64,000 nucleotides of DNA, from positions 129,388-193,387 of the forward strand of contig JAJDUB010000073.1 in assembly GCA_022826885.1 (NCBI GenBank), given 5' to 3'. Position numbers and translations under genes: made by a program. Numbering within the stretch: position 1 is the stretch's first letter; every line of letters starts with the position of its first letter. The notes below the pieces were generated by a model that was not told the DNA's origin, made no database searches, and saw nothing but the letters and a program-made list of their open reading frames with translations. Positions 23,420 to 32,578 of this stretch are shown here, in pieces. Source of the stretch: Gammaproteobacteria bacterium. GTDB taxonomy: Bacteria; Pseudomonadota; Gammaproteobacteria; Eutrophobiales; Eutrophobiaceae.

Positions 23420-24916
23420 ATGAAACAGTTGGCCGTTGCAGGCAACGGGGTCGCCCGGCAGTACTTACACCACCTGATCTTCCTGTCCTTCTTCGTGGGC
23501 GCCGTTTCCGGTACCGCCACCGGCCAAGGTGTTTACGACGCCGAGAGCGCGCCTTGCAGGTTTACGCCGGCGGCAAGTGCAGACGGGAGTTCGCCCGGTC
23601 TGATCCTCGGCGCCGAGGTCCTGCTTCTGGAGGGAAGCCGTCCGGACTATGGCGTACATATCCGCTTCAATGGCGGCCTGGGCGCAGTGGGGGAATTCGA
23701 CTCTGTGCGTTCGGCAATCCCGGATGCCGCAGTGCTCGACTGCCGCGGCGCCGCAGTGCTGTCGCCGGGGTTCGTTAACGCACATGAGCACCCGGCTTAC
23801 AGCTACGCGTTTCCCGACGCCAATCTCAACTCCGGCTATACCCACCGGGACGAATGGCGCCTCGGCACCAACGGCATGCTGCAGTTGCCGATTCCGGAAC
23901 GGCTCATCTACCAGCCCGGCGACCGGCGCAGCGCAGCGATTCTCCTGGCCATGGAGCTTCGCCACCTTCTCGGCGGCGCTACGACGATTGCCGGTCCCGG
24001 CGGACTGCCGGGTGTCGTCCGCAACATCGAGCGGCAGCGCGGCCCCGGCGATATCGAACTCTACGATTACGAAGCCGACGTCGAAGTCTTCCCCTTCTCC
24101 TTCCAGGTCGCGGAGGATCTGAGGGAGGAGTGCGCCGGGGGTCCCGTCCACAGGTTTACGCGTGAGTCCTATGACGAGCTTGCGTTTATGGCCTATGTTG
24201 CGCATGTCGGCGAAGGAAGGAAGGCGAGTTGCGCGGCCCGGCTCGAGGTGGCCCGCTATTTGCGCCATGTGCAGCGTCGCGACCGGCGCTATGCGCTGGT
24301 TCATGGCGTCGCTGCCGACCGGGAGGATTACGCGGTCATGCGGGAGTTCGACGTCACGCTGGTCTGGTCGCCGCGTTCCAATCTCGCGCTGTACGGGGAG
24401 ACGGTGGACATCGCTGACGGACTGAACAGCGGCGTGCGGGTCGCGCTGTCGACGGACTGGTCGCCCAGCGGCTCGTTCAACATGCGCGAAGAGATCAGGT
24501 GCGCCAGGCGGGTCGCGGGCGGCGCGCTGTCCTCCTATACGTTGTGGCAGATGTCCACCGTCAACGGCGCCTATGCGCTGGGACTCGAGGATCGTCTCGG
24601 CGTAATCAAGCCGGGCCTGCGGGCGGACCTGGTGCTTGTCGAGCATGGCGGTGGGAGCCCCCACGACGCCGTACTCTCGGCGTCGCACCGGGAAGTCCTG
24701 GGGGCGTGGGTGGACGGCCGCGCCATCCTGCTGTCGGAGTCGCTGCCGGAGTCGCTGGGCGCAGGGCAATGCGTCGCCCTTGATGGCATGGCGCCGCGCG
24801 TTTGCGGCGCGCTGCCGGCATTCGGCCTGACGCCGGCAACATTCGCCGGGTACGTTGAAGGATCGGTGCCGGTGAACAATGTGAGCCGGCAGGCGTCCTG
24901 CGATGTGACGCGCTGA
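23420..24916 (+). CDS. Exported amidohydrolase-family protein
   Basis: A 498-residue protein with a hydrophobic N-terminal segment (YLHHLIFLSFFVGAVSG) that looks like a signal peptide after a longer-than-usual n-region. The amidohydrolase fold is shown by PGFVNAHEHPAY (metal-binding HxH at residues ~117-119), VHGVAADRED (metal His strand), LSTDWSPSGSFNM (catalytic Asp) and the closing GVIKPGLRADLVLVE. Several cysteines (ESAPCRF, LDCRG, EECAGG, CVALD, RVCGAL) suggest periplasmic disulfides. Family members hydrolyse C-N bonds in ureas, guanidines, imides or cyclic amides; substrate unknown. The ATG at 23420 follows the good ribosome site GAGGAG. It is monocistronic, facing away from the sensor gene. 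Confidence 0.85.
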   Translation: MKQLAVAGNGVARQYLHHLIFLSFFVGAVSGTATGQGVYDAESAPCRFTPAASADGSSPGLILGAEVLLLEGSRPDYGVHIRFNGGLGAVGEFDSVRSAIPDAAVLDCRGAAVLSPGFVNAHEHPAYSYAFPDANLNSGYTHRDEWRLGTNGMLQLPIPERLIYQPGDRRSAAILLAMELRHLLGGATTIAGPGGLPGVVRNIERQRGPGDIELYDYEADVEVFPFSFQVAEDLREECAGGPVHRFTRESYDELAFMAYVAHVGEGRKASCAARLEVARYLRHVQRRDRRYALVHGVAADREDYAVMREFDVTLVWSPRSNLALYGETVDIADGLNSGVRVALSTDWSPSGSFNMREEIRCARRVAGGALSSYTLWQMSTVNGAYALGLEDRLGVIKPGLRADLVLVEHGGGSPHDAVLSASHREVLGAWVDGRAILLSESLPESLGAGQCVALDGMAPRVCGALPAFGLTPATFAGYVEGSVPVNNVSRQASCDVTR

Positions 24917-24974
24917 ATTCCATTCCGGTCAACCATGATCGGCATCAAAGCGGCCCAGGTTTCAATATCATCTG

Positions 24975-25005
24975 TTGAATGGTAGATTGAAAGTGAGACT
25001 ATAAT
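24975..25005 (+). promoter_or_regulatory. Possible pgi promoter
   Basis: TATAAT at 25000-25005 with TTGAAT at 24975-24980 (19-base spacer). The predicted transcript would have a leader of only about 10 bases before the pgi ATG. Motif evidence only. Confidence 0.3.
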
Positions 25006-25020
25006 GTCTGGATTTCCCCT

Positions 25021-26616
25021 ATGGCCGGACAAAACGACAAACCACCGGAACAGACTGCGGCCTGGCGCAGGCTTGCCGGGCACCGCCGGCAGGCGGACGG
25101 GCTCCGCCTGCGCGATGAATTTGCCAGGGACCCGGGACGGGCGCAGAGGTTCTCCCTGGGCCTGGAGCGGGTTTTTGTCGATTTCTCGAAAAACCTGATT
25201 ACCGACGAGACCCTGTCCCTGTTACTGGACCTGGCCGATCAACGCGGGCTGGGTAAAAAAATCGGCGAGTTATTCTCAGGACACGAAGTCAACCCGACGG
25301 AACGGCGCCCTGCCCTGCACACTCTCCTGCGGGCGCCAGACGGAATCCATGACACCCACGGACTGTCCTATGTTGCCCGCCAGGCGCGGCAGGAGCGGGA
25401 CAGGATGTTCGGGTTCGTCCGTAAATTACGCGCCGGCGAGGTCGAGGGCGCCACAGGCAGACCCATTTCCAGGGTGGTGAACATCGGCATCGGCGGTTCC
25501 GACCTGGGACCGCGCCTGCTGGTCGAGGCGCTGTCCGAATTCCACCGGGAAGGGATAGACATCGATTTCGTCGCCAACATCGACCCCTTCGACATCGAGC
25601 GCGCCCTGGCCCGCTCCGACCCGGAAACAACCCTGTTCATCGCCGCCTCCAAATCCTTCACCACGTCGGAAACCCTGATCAATGCCCGGCGCGCCCGGGA
25701 CTGGCTCCGGGACAACGGCTGCAAGGATCCGGGCCGGCACTTCCTGGCCGTATCGGGCAACGCCGCTGCCGTGGAAGACTTCGGCATCGACCAGGAGCGT
25801 TTTTTCAGGATCGAAGACTGGACCGGCGGGCGCTATTCAATCTGGTCCTGCATCGGCATGAGCGCCGCCATCAGCATCGGGGAAGACCATTTCAGGCAGT
25901 TCCTGGCCGGGGCGCACGCGCTGGATTCACACTTCGCGTCAGCCGGGTTCAGCGCCAACATCCCCGTTGTCCTGGGCTTGATCAGCATCTGGCACAACAA
26001 TTTTTTCGACATCGGCGCCCATGCCGTCATCCCCTACGACCAGCGGCTGGAACGGTTGCCGGCCTACCTGGGCCAGTTGGTGATGGAGAGCAACGGCAAG
26101 TCGGTCGGCGCAGACGGCGGCAAGGTGGGAGTACAGACCTCCCAGGTCTTATGGGGCGGCGCCGGCAGCCCGGCGCAGCATGCGGTTTTCCAGTTCCTGC
26201 ACCAGGGCACGCGCGCCTCCTCCATCGACTTCCTGCTTCCCCTCGACAGCAACCATGACGGTAAACAGCACGAACTGCTGGTCGCCAACTGCCTGGCCCA
26301 GGGCGAAGCCCTGATGCAGGGCAGCACCGATGCCGGTGAACCCTACCGGCGTTTCGACGGCAACCGGCCGAGCACCACCATCCTGTACGACCGGCTGGAC
26401 CCTTACACCCTGGGCATGCTGCTGGCCCTGTACGAGCACAAGACCTTCGTGGAGGCCGCCATCTGGGGCATCAACCCCTTCGACCAGTGGGGCGTGGAAC
26501 TGGGAAAGACCCTGGCGGGACGCATAGCCGCAGAACTGGCCGGCGATGAAGCGCCCGGTTCCCATGATTCATCGACGGAGCAGTTGATGGGCAGGTACCG
26601 CTCCGGGCGCGCATGA
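25021..26616 (+). CDS. pgi: Glucose-6-phosphate isomerase
   Basis: A 531-residue phosphoglucose isomerase. Motifs: NIGIGGSDLGPRLLVEAL (residues ~156-173), SKSFTTSETLINA (phosphate-binding SKTFTTxET-type loop), GGRYSIWSCIGMSAAISIG (PGI signature 1), LVMESNGKS and GQHAVFQFLHQG-like AQHAVFQFLHQGT, ending with INPFDQWGVELGKTLA (signature 2). It interconverts glucose-6-P and fructose-6-P. It is the first gene of a tight run: the nucleotidyltransferase start overlaps its stop (ATGA), then PEP mutase and decarboxylase. The link may be supply of PEP or sugar phosphate to a lipid/glycan pathway, or simply shared transcription. Confidence 0.97.
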   Translation: MAGQNDKPPEQTAAWRRLAGHRRQADGLRLRDEFARDPGRAQRFSLGLERVFVDFSKNLITDETLSLLLDLADQRGLGKKIGELFSGHEVNPTERRPALHTLLRAPDGIHDTHGLSYVARQARQERDRMFGFVRKLRAGEVEGATGRPISRVVNIGIGGSDLGPRLLVEALSEFHREGIDIDFVANIDPFDIERALARSDPETTLFIAASKSFTTSETLINARRARDWLRDNGCKDPGRHFLAVSGNAAAVEDFGIDQERFFRIEDWTGGRYSIWSCIGMSAAISIGEDHFRQFLAGAHALDSHFASAGFSANIPVVLGLISIWHNNFFDIGAHAVIPYDQRLERLPAYLGQLVMESNGKSVGADGGKVGVQTSQVLWGGAGSPAQHAVFQFLHQGTRASSIDFLLPLDSNHDGKQHELLVANCLAQGEALMQGSTDAGEPYRRFDGNRPSTTILYDRLDPYTLGMLLALYEHKTFVEAAIWGINPFDQWGVELGKTLAGRIAAELAGDEAPGSHDSSTEQLMGRYRSGRA

Positions 26617-27356
26617 AGGCGATCATCCTGGCCGCAGGCCGCGGGGAGCGCCTGGGGGATGCCGCCGCGGGACGGCCCAAGTGCCTGTTGCGGTTCGGGG
26701 GAAAAACCCTGCTGCAACGGCATATCGAAAACCTGGACCGGCTGGACGCCGGGCGGATCATCATCGTAACGGGTTACCGCCATGAACAAATCGAAACGGC
26801 GCTGGCGCAAATCGAAAGCCGGACTCCCGTGCAAACCATCGTCAACCCGGACTACGAATTGGGCAGTATCGTCAGCCTGCACTGTGCGCGTGATTTCCTG
26901 GCCGGCGGCACGGACACCATCCTGATGGACGCCGACGTGCTCTATGACCCGGACATCCTCGGCAGGCTGTTCGATACGCAGTCCGGCAACTGCTTCCTGC
27001 TGGATCGCGACTTCGAGCCGGGAGACGAGCCGGTAAAACTGTGCGTATCCGGCGCTGTGCCGGTGGAATTCAGGAAAATACCCGACCGCGCCATAAGCTG
27101 GGACTACCAGGGCGAGTCCGTTGGCTTCTTCCGTTTCGACGCCGCCATGTCGGCGCGCCTGGCGCGCAGGGCGGAAGATTACCTCAATAGCAACCGCTCC
27201 GGGGAACCCTACGAGGAAGCGATCCGCGACCTGCTCAGGGAAACACCTGAGCTGTTCCGGGTTGAAGACATCACCGGGCAAGCCTGGATCGAGATAGATT
27301 TTCCCTCAGACGTGGCACGCGCAGCCGAAATATATGAGAATAGTATTTCGACATGA
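26613..27356 (+). CDS. Nucleotidyltransferase (phosphocholine cytidylyltransferase-like)
   Basis: A 247-residue GT-A-type nucleotidyltransferase: [16 protein letters not shown] at the N-terminus with the GxGxR loop, [21 protein letters not shown] with the conserved lysine, [22 protein letters not shown] (metal-binding Asp) and the closing [13 protein letters not shown]. The family joins CTP (or another NTP) to phosphocholine, phospho-sugars or phosphonates. It overlaps pgi by 4 bases and overlaps the PEP-mutase fusion by 4 bases, so all three are translationally coupled. The fusion protein downstream has its own nucleotidyltransferase domain, so two different activation reactions may be needed. 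Substrate not determined by sequence. Confidence 0.85.
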   Translation: MKAIILAAGRGERLGDAAAGRPKCLLRFGGKTLLQRHIENLDRLDAGRIIIVTGYRHEQIETALAQIESRTPVQTIVNPDYELGSIVSLHCARDFLAGGTDTILMDADVLYDPDILGRLFDTQSGNCFLLDRDFEPGDEPVKLCVSGAVPVEFRKIPDRAISWDYQGESVGFFRFDAAMSARLARRAEDYLNSNRSGEPYEEAIRDLLRETPELFRVEDITGQAWIEIDFPSDVARAAEIYENSIST

Positions 27357-28978
27357 CCCTGAAAAACAATAAAAGCCGACAGTTGCGGGACCTGCTCGAA
27401 TCGCCCGAACTGGAGTTCCTCCTGGAAGCCCATAACGGCATTTCGGCCAAACTCGTGCAACAGGCCGGGTTCAAGGGCATCTGGGCGAGCGGCCTGGCCA
27501 TGTCGGCGCAGTTCTGCGTCAGGGACAGCAACGAGGCAAGCTGGACCCAGGTGGTGGACATGCTGGAGTTCATGTCCGACGCCACGGATATACCGATCCT
27601 GCTGGACGGCGATACCGGTTACGGCAACTTCAACAACATGCGGCGCCTGGTGAGAAAACTCGAACAGCGGGGGATAGCCGGCGTGTGTGTCGAAGACAAG
27701 GAGTTCCCCAAGACCAACAGCTTCATCGACGGCGGTAAACAGGCCCTGGCAGACATCAACGAGTTCTGCGGCAAGATCAGGGCCGGCAAGGACAGCCAGC
27801 AGGACCCGGACTTCTGCATTGTCGCGCGGGTGGAGGCGCTGATCGCGGGCTGGGGAATGGATGAGGCCCTGAAGCGGGCTTCGGCCTATTGCGAAGCAGG
27901 CGCGGACGCCATCCTGATCCACAGCAGGCAATCGCGCGCGGACGAGATCCTTGCCTTTGCCGGAGCGTGGGACGGTTCCTGTCCCCTGGTCATCGTCCCG
28001 ACAAAATATTACAGCACGCCCGTGGACGTATTCAGGAAAGCCGGGGTCAGCCTGGTCATCTGGGCCAACCAGATGATCCGCTCCTCGGTCAGGGCCATGG
28101 AAAACACCAGCAGGGAAATATTCGAACAACAGTCCCTGGTGGACGTCGAGGACCTCATCACCGACGTTGACAGCATCTTCCGCTTGCAGGGCGCTGACGA
28201 ACTGCTGCGGGCGCAGGAACGCTACCTGAACTCCGCCGGGGAATGCCGCGCGCTGGTCCTGGCCGCGAGCCGGGGCAACAACCTGTACGAATTGACCGAG
28301 GACCGGCCCAAGGCCATGCTGAACATCCGCGGCAAACCCCTGCTGCAAAGGCTGGTGGACGAATTCAAGAAGCGCTCCGTGAACGACATCACGGTGATCG
28401 CCGGGTACAAATCGGAAGCCCTGGACCTGAACGGGGTCGATATACGCCTGAATACCCGTTACGAGTCCACGGGAGAACTGTATTCCCTGGCCTGCGCCAG
28501 GGACAAGTTCAGCGACGACATGGTGATTATGTACGGCGACCTGCTGTTCAGGTCGTACATCCTGCAGGACCTGCTTGAGCATGACGGCGAAATTGTCATC
28601 GTGGTCGACTCCCTGATCAATGAGAAGGAGATTACAGGCGCCCCGGACTTTGTCTGGTGCGACCGGCCTGATGACCGCTCCATGTTCATGCAGGACGTCA
28701 AGCTGCAACGGGTCCGTGAAGAGAAACTCCCGGACGATCCGCCTTCCGGCCGCTGGACGGGTATGATGCGGGTCAGGTCCCAGGGCAGGCTGTGGCTGGA
28801 ACAGGCGCTGGACGAACTGGAAAGCGGGGACGGCTTCGACCGGCTTACCCTGCCGGACCTGCTCAACCACCTGACCCTGAGCGGCCGGCCCGTCACGGTG
28901 CACTACATCAACGGGCACTGGCTGGACGTGAATAATGTCAACGATATTGACCGTGCCGGGGATTTTACCTCTGATTGA
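27353..28978 (+). CDS. aepX: Phosphoenolpyruvate mutase fused to a nucleotidyltransferase
   Basis: A 541-residue fusion. Residues ~1-290 are PEP phosphomutase: [20 protein letters not shown], the diagnostic [10 protein letters not shown] (residues 114-123) that separates mutase from isocitrate-lyase relatives, and [12 protein letters not shown]. Residues ~297-541 are a nucleotidyltransferase with [28 protein letters not shown] (seen in two parts), [10 protein letters not shown] and [15 protein letters not shown] mutase makes phosphonopyruvate, the first step of nearly all phosphonate synthesis. Mutase-cytidylyltransferase fusions are associated with CMP-activation of an aminoethyl- or hydroxyethyl-phosphonate for transfer to lipids or glycans. 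In the nucleotidyltransferase loop the usual G-x-G-x-R is ASRGNNL, a variant worth noting. Confidence 0.93.
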   Translation: MTLKNNKSRQLRDLLESPELEFLLEAHNGISAKLVQQAGFKGIWASGLAMSAQFCVRDSNEASWTQVVDMLEFMSDATDIPILLDGDTGYGNFNNMRRLVRKLEQRGIAGVCVEDKEFPKTNSFIDGGKQALADINEFCGKIRAGKDSQQDPDFCIVARVEALIAGWGMDEALKRASAYCEAGADAILIHSRQSRADEILAFAGAWDGSCPLVIVPTKYYSTPVDVFRKAGVSLVIWANQMIRSSVRAMENTSREIFEQQSLVDVEDLITDVDSIFRLQGADELLRAQERYLNSAGECRALVLAASRGNNLYELTEDRPKAMLNIRGKPLLQRLVDEFKKRSVNDITVIAGYKSEALDLNGVDIRLNTRYESTGELYSLACARDKFSDDMVIMYGDLLFRSYILQDLLEHDGEIVIVVDSLINEKEITGAPDFVWCDRPDDRSMFMQDVKLQRVREEKLPDDPPSGRWTGMMRVRSQGRLWLEQALDELESGDGFDRLTLPDLLNHLTLSGRPVTVHYINGHWLDVNNVNDIDRAGDFTSD

Positions 28979-28997
28979 TTCTGGCGTTATGGGGGGA

Positions 28998-29107
28998 GCA
29001 GTTTTGGACAGGTCTGTTTTAAGACACGCTGTGAATACATCCCTGTACGCTTGGTCATCCGCCGTCCTGGCGGATGACAGTCTTAAAACAGGCCTGTCCA
29101 AAACTGC
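28998..29107 (+). repeat. Long-arm palindromic element B (56-bp core)
   Basis: Arms 28998-29024 and 29081-29107 match at 26 of 27 positions (GCAGTTTTGGACAGG... against ...CTGTCCAAAACTGC). The core 29025-29080 begins CACGCTGTGAATACATCCCT and contains the hairpin TCATCCGCC-GTCCT-GGCGGATGA. It separates the PEP mutase and decarboxylase genes inside what should be one pathway operon. Confidence 0.85.
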
Positions 29108-29131
29108 CTGAGCAATGCCTGACTGATTATC

Positions 29132-30328
29132 ATGATCAACGCCGAAACACTTATCGAGGCTGCGCGGGGCCTTGGGTTTACTCATTACACGGGGGTGCCC
29201 TGCTCGTACCTGACTCCGTTTATCAACTACGTCATCAATGACGAACGGCTTTCCTATATCTCTTCCGCCAACGAGGGCGATGCCGTTGCCGCCGCGGCCG
29301 GACTGACGGTGGGCGGGCGGCGCGCCGTGGCGATGATGCAGAACTCGGGCCTGGGCAATGCGGTGAACCCGCTGACGTCGCTGGCGAACACTTTCGATAT
29401 CCCGGTATTGCTCATCGTCACCCACCGCGGCAGGCCGGGCCGCCGGGATGAACCCCAGCATGAATTGATGGGGAAGATCACAGGCGACCTGTTCGGGCTG
29501 ATGGAAATTCCCCGGGAGCCGTTCCCGGCGGATGAGCGGGACATCGGCCCGGCGCTGGAACGGGCGAACCGCTACCTGACCGAACGGCAAAGACCGTACG
29601 CCCTGCTCATGGAGCAGGGAACAGTGGCCCCGCACCCGCTGGAAGGCGAATCCATTCCCTCCCGGGCCGGCATTCAATGTCTGCGCAAGAGTGTTGCGGA
29701 GGCGCCGGCACAGCTCAACCGGGGGCAGGCGCTACGGGAGAGCGGCGCGACGGCTCCGGGGCGCCTCACCCGCGAGCAGGCGCTCAGGGAGATCATCGGC
29801 CTTACCCCCGTGCACGGCTCCATCCTGGTAGGGACTACCGGCTACACCGGCCGGGAACTGTTCGCCATCGACGACCGCGACAACCAGCTTTACATGGTCG
29901 GATCCATGGGTTGCGCCTCTTCCTTCGCCCTGGGCCTCTCCCTGGCCAGGCCGGACCTGGAAGTTACCGTGGTGGACGGTGACGGCGCCGGTCTCATGCG
30001 CATGGGCAACTTCGCCACCATTGGCAGCTACGGCCGGGGCAACCTTGCCCATGTATTGCTGGACAACGGCGTGCACGAGTCAACCGGGTCCCAGGCCACC
30101 GTCTCGGCCAACGTGGACTTCGCGGATATCGCCGCGGCCTGCGGCTACGGCATGGCGCTGGACGGTACCGGCGTCGCCGTGATCAGGGAACTGTATGCCC
30201 GGAAAGACGTGGACGGCGCCCGCTTCGCGCACCTGAGGATAACGCCGGGTGCCCCATCCGGCCTGCCCCGCCCGGACACATCACCCAGGGACGTCCTGCG
30301 CCGCCTGATGGCGCACATTAACGAGTAA
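29132..30328 (+). CDS. aepY: Phosphonopyruvate decarboxylase
   Basis: A 398-residue ThDP enzyme: FTHYTGVPCSYLTPFINYVI (residues ~17-36) and NEGDAVAAAAGLTVGG with the ThDP-activating glutamate, then VDGDGAGLMRMGNFATIG (GDG at 283-285) and LLDNGVHESTGSQ, all typical of Ppd. It converts phosphonopyruvate to phosphonoacetaldehyde and drives the unfavourable mutase reaction. A linker at ~190-220 has an internal near-duplication (RGQALRESGATAPGRLTREQALREI), longer than usual. No AEP transaminase (phnW) or alcohol dehydrogenase is adjacent, so the next step cannot be assigned here. Confidence 0.95.
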   Translation: MINAETLIEAARGLGFTHYTGVPCSYLTPFINYVINDERLSYISSANEGDAVAAAAGLTVGGRRAVAMMQNSGLGNAVNPLTSLANTFDIPVLLIVTHRGRPGRRDEPQHELMGKITGDLFGLMEIPREPFPADERDIGPALERANRYLTERQRPYALLMEQGTVAPHPLEGESIPSRAGIQCLRKSVAEAPAQLNRGQALRESGATAPGRLTREQALREIIGLTPVHGSILVGTTGYTGRELFAIDDRDNQLYMVGSMGCASSFALGLSLARPDLEVTVVDGDGAGLMRMGNFATIGSYGRGNLAHVLLDNGVHESTGSQATVSANVDFADIAAACGYGMALDGTGVAVIRELYARKDVDGARFAHLRITPGAPSGLPRPDTSPRDVLRRLMAHINE

Positions 30329-30341
30329 ATTTAGAAATTCA

Positions 30342-30385
30342 GGGGTCAGAGTAAAAATTCTTTCAGAATTTCTTACTCTGACCCC
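30342..30385. repeat. REP palindrome overlapping the dxs stop codon
   Basis: GGGGTCAGAGTAA paired with TTACTCTGACCCC. On the minus strand the sequence GGG-GTC-AGA-G-TAA is read so that the last residues of Dxs (LGSE) and its TAA come from the repeat. Confidence 0.85.
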
Positions 30386-32250
30386 AAATATTCATTAACA
30401 AACTCCAGCAATCCCTCTTTGGTCAGCCTCGCATCCTCCAGCATGTCCTGCTGGGAGCCGTGTTGCAACAGGCGGTCCGGCAAACCGTAGTTGACGATCC
30501 GCTGCGTTATCCCCCGTGATGCAAGATGCTCATTCACCGCGCTGCCCGCGCCGCCCTGGATCACGTTCTCTTCCACCGTGACCAGCAAATCGTGAGACGC
30601 AGCAAGTTGCTCCGCCAGTTCGCCGTCAAGCGGTTTCACGAAACGCATGTTCGCCACTGTTGCACCCAGTTCCTCGCCTGCTTCCAGGGCTATCTTCACG
30701 CTGCTGCCGAAGGCAAGCAACGCGATCTTCTCGCCCTGCAGGCGCACCTCGCCCTTGCCCAGCGGCAACGCCGTCATCTCTTTCTCGACCGCCGCGCCGG
30801 GACCACCGCCCCGGGGGTAACGCACCGCCGCCGGCTGGTCCAGCAAAAAGCCGGTGTACAACATCTGCCGGCATTCGTTCTCATCCGCCGGCGCCATCAC
30901 CACCATGTGCGGGAGGCAGCGCAGGTAACAGAAATCATAGGAACCGTTATGGGTGGGCCCGTCGGCGCCGACCACGCCGGCCCGGTCAATGGCGAACAGC
31001 ACCGGCAGCTTCTGGTTCACCACGTCATGCACCACCTGGTCGTAAGCCCGTTGCAGGAAGGTCGAATAGATGGCCACTACCGGTTTCAGGCCGTCACAGG
31101 CCATCCCCGCGGCAACGGTGACACTGTGCTGCTCGGCGATGGCCACGTCAAAATACCGGTCCGGATACTCCTTTTCAAAGCGCACCAGTCCGGACCCCTC
31201 GCGCATGGCCGGGGTCACCGCCACCAGGCGCTCATCCCGGGCCGCCATGTCGCATACCCAGTCGCTGAATACCTGGCTGTAGGTAGGTTTGGCAGGCTTT
31301 GCCGGTTTCGGAGCCGACGCCTTGCCCGTTTCGGGGTCAAACGGTTTGCTTACCGCATGCCATTTCACCGGGTCTTCCTCCGCCGGACCGTAGCCCTTGC
31401 CCTTGCGGGTGATGATATGGAGAAACTGCGGGCCCTCCAACTGGCTGATATTGCGGATGGTCGTCAGCAGGGTCGGCAAATGATGGCCGTCCACGGGGCC
31501 GATATAATTGAAGCCGAATTCCTCAAAGAGCACCCCCGGCACGATCATGCCTTTTATATGTTCCTCCGCGCGCCGTGATATCTCCAGCGCTCCGGGCACC
31601 TTCGACAGGACTTTCATGCCCCGCTCCCGCACCGTGGTGTAAAGCTTCCCTGACAGCAACTCGGCAAAGCGGTTGGCCAGGGCCCCCACGTTCGGCGAGA
31701 TCGACATGTTGTTGTCGTTCAGTATCACCAGCAGGTCAACACCGGCGTCACCGGCATGGTTCAACGCCTCAAACGCCATGCCTGCCGTCAGCCCGCCGTC
31801 GCCTATGATGGCGACACACTTGCGTTTGCTGCCGCTGTTGCGCGCCGCGATGGCCATGCCCAGGGCGCCGCCGATGGACGTGCTCGAGTGGCCCACGCCA
31901 AACGTGTCATAGCGGCTCTCATCGCGTTTCGGAAAAGGCGCCAGCCCGTCATGTTTCCTGATGGTATGCAGCCGGTCGCGGCGCCCGGTGAGGATCTTGT
32001 GCCCGTAAGCCTGGTGGCCCACGTCCCAGACCAGCCGGTCCTCCGGCGTATTGTAGATATAATGCAGGGCGATGGTCAGTTCCACCGCGCCCAGGCTGGC
32101 GGCAAAATGGCCGCTGTTCCTGCTCGCCCAATGCAGCAGGAAGGCGCGCATCTCCTGCGCCAGCGGCTCCAGTTGATCTTCAGGCAGACTCCTCAAATCT
32201 TCGGGAGAATCAATTCCGTCCAGTATTGGCGTTTCGATCTGGTCTGACAT
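30373..32250 (-). CDS. dxs: 1-deoxy-D-xylulose-5-phosphate synthase
   Basis: A 625-residue ThDP transketolase-like enzyme with [33 protein letters not shown], the ThDP motif [18 protein letters not shown]...NDNNMSIS (residues ~150-190), [13 protein letters not shown] and [15 protein letters not shown]. It makes DXP from pyruvate and glyceraldehyde-3-P, the first step of the MEP isoprenoid pathway, and so feeds squalene and hopanoids. It diverges from hpnH across 328 bases. Dxs genes inside hopanoid clusters are common. The C-terminal LGSE and stop are contributed by the REP palindrome at 30342-30385. Confidence 0.97.
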   Translation of the reverse strand: MSDQIETPILDGIDSPEDLRSLPEDQLEPLAQEMRAFLLHWASRNSGHFAASLGAVELTIALHYIYNTPEDRLVWDVGHQAYGHKILTGRRDRLHTIRKHDGLAPFPKRDESRYDTFGVGHSSTSIGGALGMAIAARNSGSKRKCVAIIGDGGLTAGMAFEALNHAGDAGVDLLVILNDNNMSISPNVGALANRFAELLSGKLYTTVRERGMKVLSKVPGALEISRRAEEHIKGMIVPGVLFEEFGFNYIGPVDGHHLPTLLTTIRNISQLEGPQFLHIITRKGKGYGPAEEDPVKWHAVSKPFDPETGKASAPKPAKPAKPTYSQVFSDWVCDMAARDERLVAVTPAMREGSGLVRFEKEYPDRYFDVAIAEQHSVTVAAGMACDGLKPVVAIYSTFLQRAYDQVVHDVVNQKLPVLFAIDRAGVVGADGPTHNGSYDFCYLRCLPHMVVMAPADENECRQMLYTGFLLDQPAAVRYPRGGGPGAAVEKEMTALPLGKGEVRLQGEKIALLAFGSSVKIALEAGEELGATVANMRFVKPLDGELAEQLAASHDLLVTVEENVIQGGAGSAVNEHLASRGITQRIVNYGLPDRLLQHGSQQDMLEDARLTKEGLLEFVNEYLGSE

Positions 32251-32345
32251 ACACCATTCCCATTATCATTATTGTGGTATATGGATCACTGTAAGCAGAA
32301 TCCCGCCGTCTTGCAACCATCGTCGCCCCCTTCCTGCTTCCCATC

Positions 32346-32463
32346 CGTCATTCCTGCGAATGCAGGAATCCAGTCAGTTATAACGTCGCTGTAAGCGACA
32401 CACTATAAAGTGTCCCTGCAGGACGAGTGTCTCACTGGATTCCCGCCTGCGCGGGAATGACGG
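32346..32463. repeat. Composite REP-like repeat in the dxs-hpnH gap
   Basis: CGTCATTCCTGCG...CAGGAATCCAG is followed by GTCGCTGTAAGCGAC, AGTGTCCCTGCAGGAC... and CTGGATTCCCGC...GCGGGAATGACG, an outward-facing pair. The dxs-hpnH gap (32251-32578) otherwise holds only presumed divergent promoters; none is clear by eye. Confidence 0.8.
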
Positions 32464-32578
32464 TAGTGAGGCAACATGCTCTCAATGCTGTACATTTCCC
32501 GGTTTATCATATATTCTGGGAGGTTAAAGGCGTTTCAGGCAACTGAAGCGCTCTATTTTTGAAACTTGAAGGCTGCTG

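Noticed and set aside
27209-29677. 822-codon open frame on the minus strand
   Set aside because: It runs antisense to nucleotidyltransferase, PEP mutase and decarboxylase genes that have strong protein motifs. The frame is open because of high GC codon bias and shows no recognisable domain.
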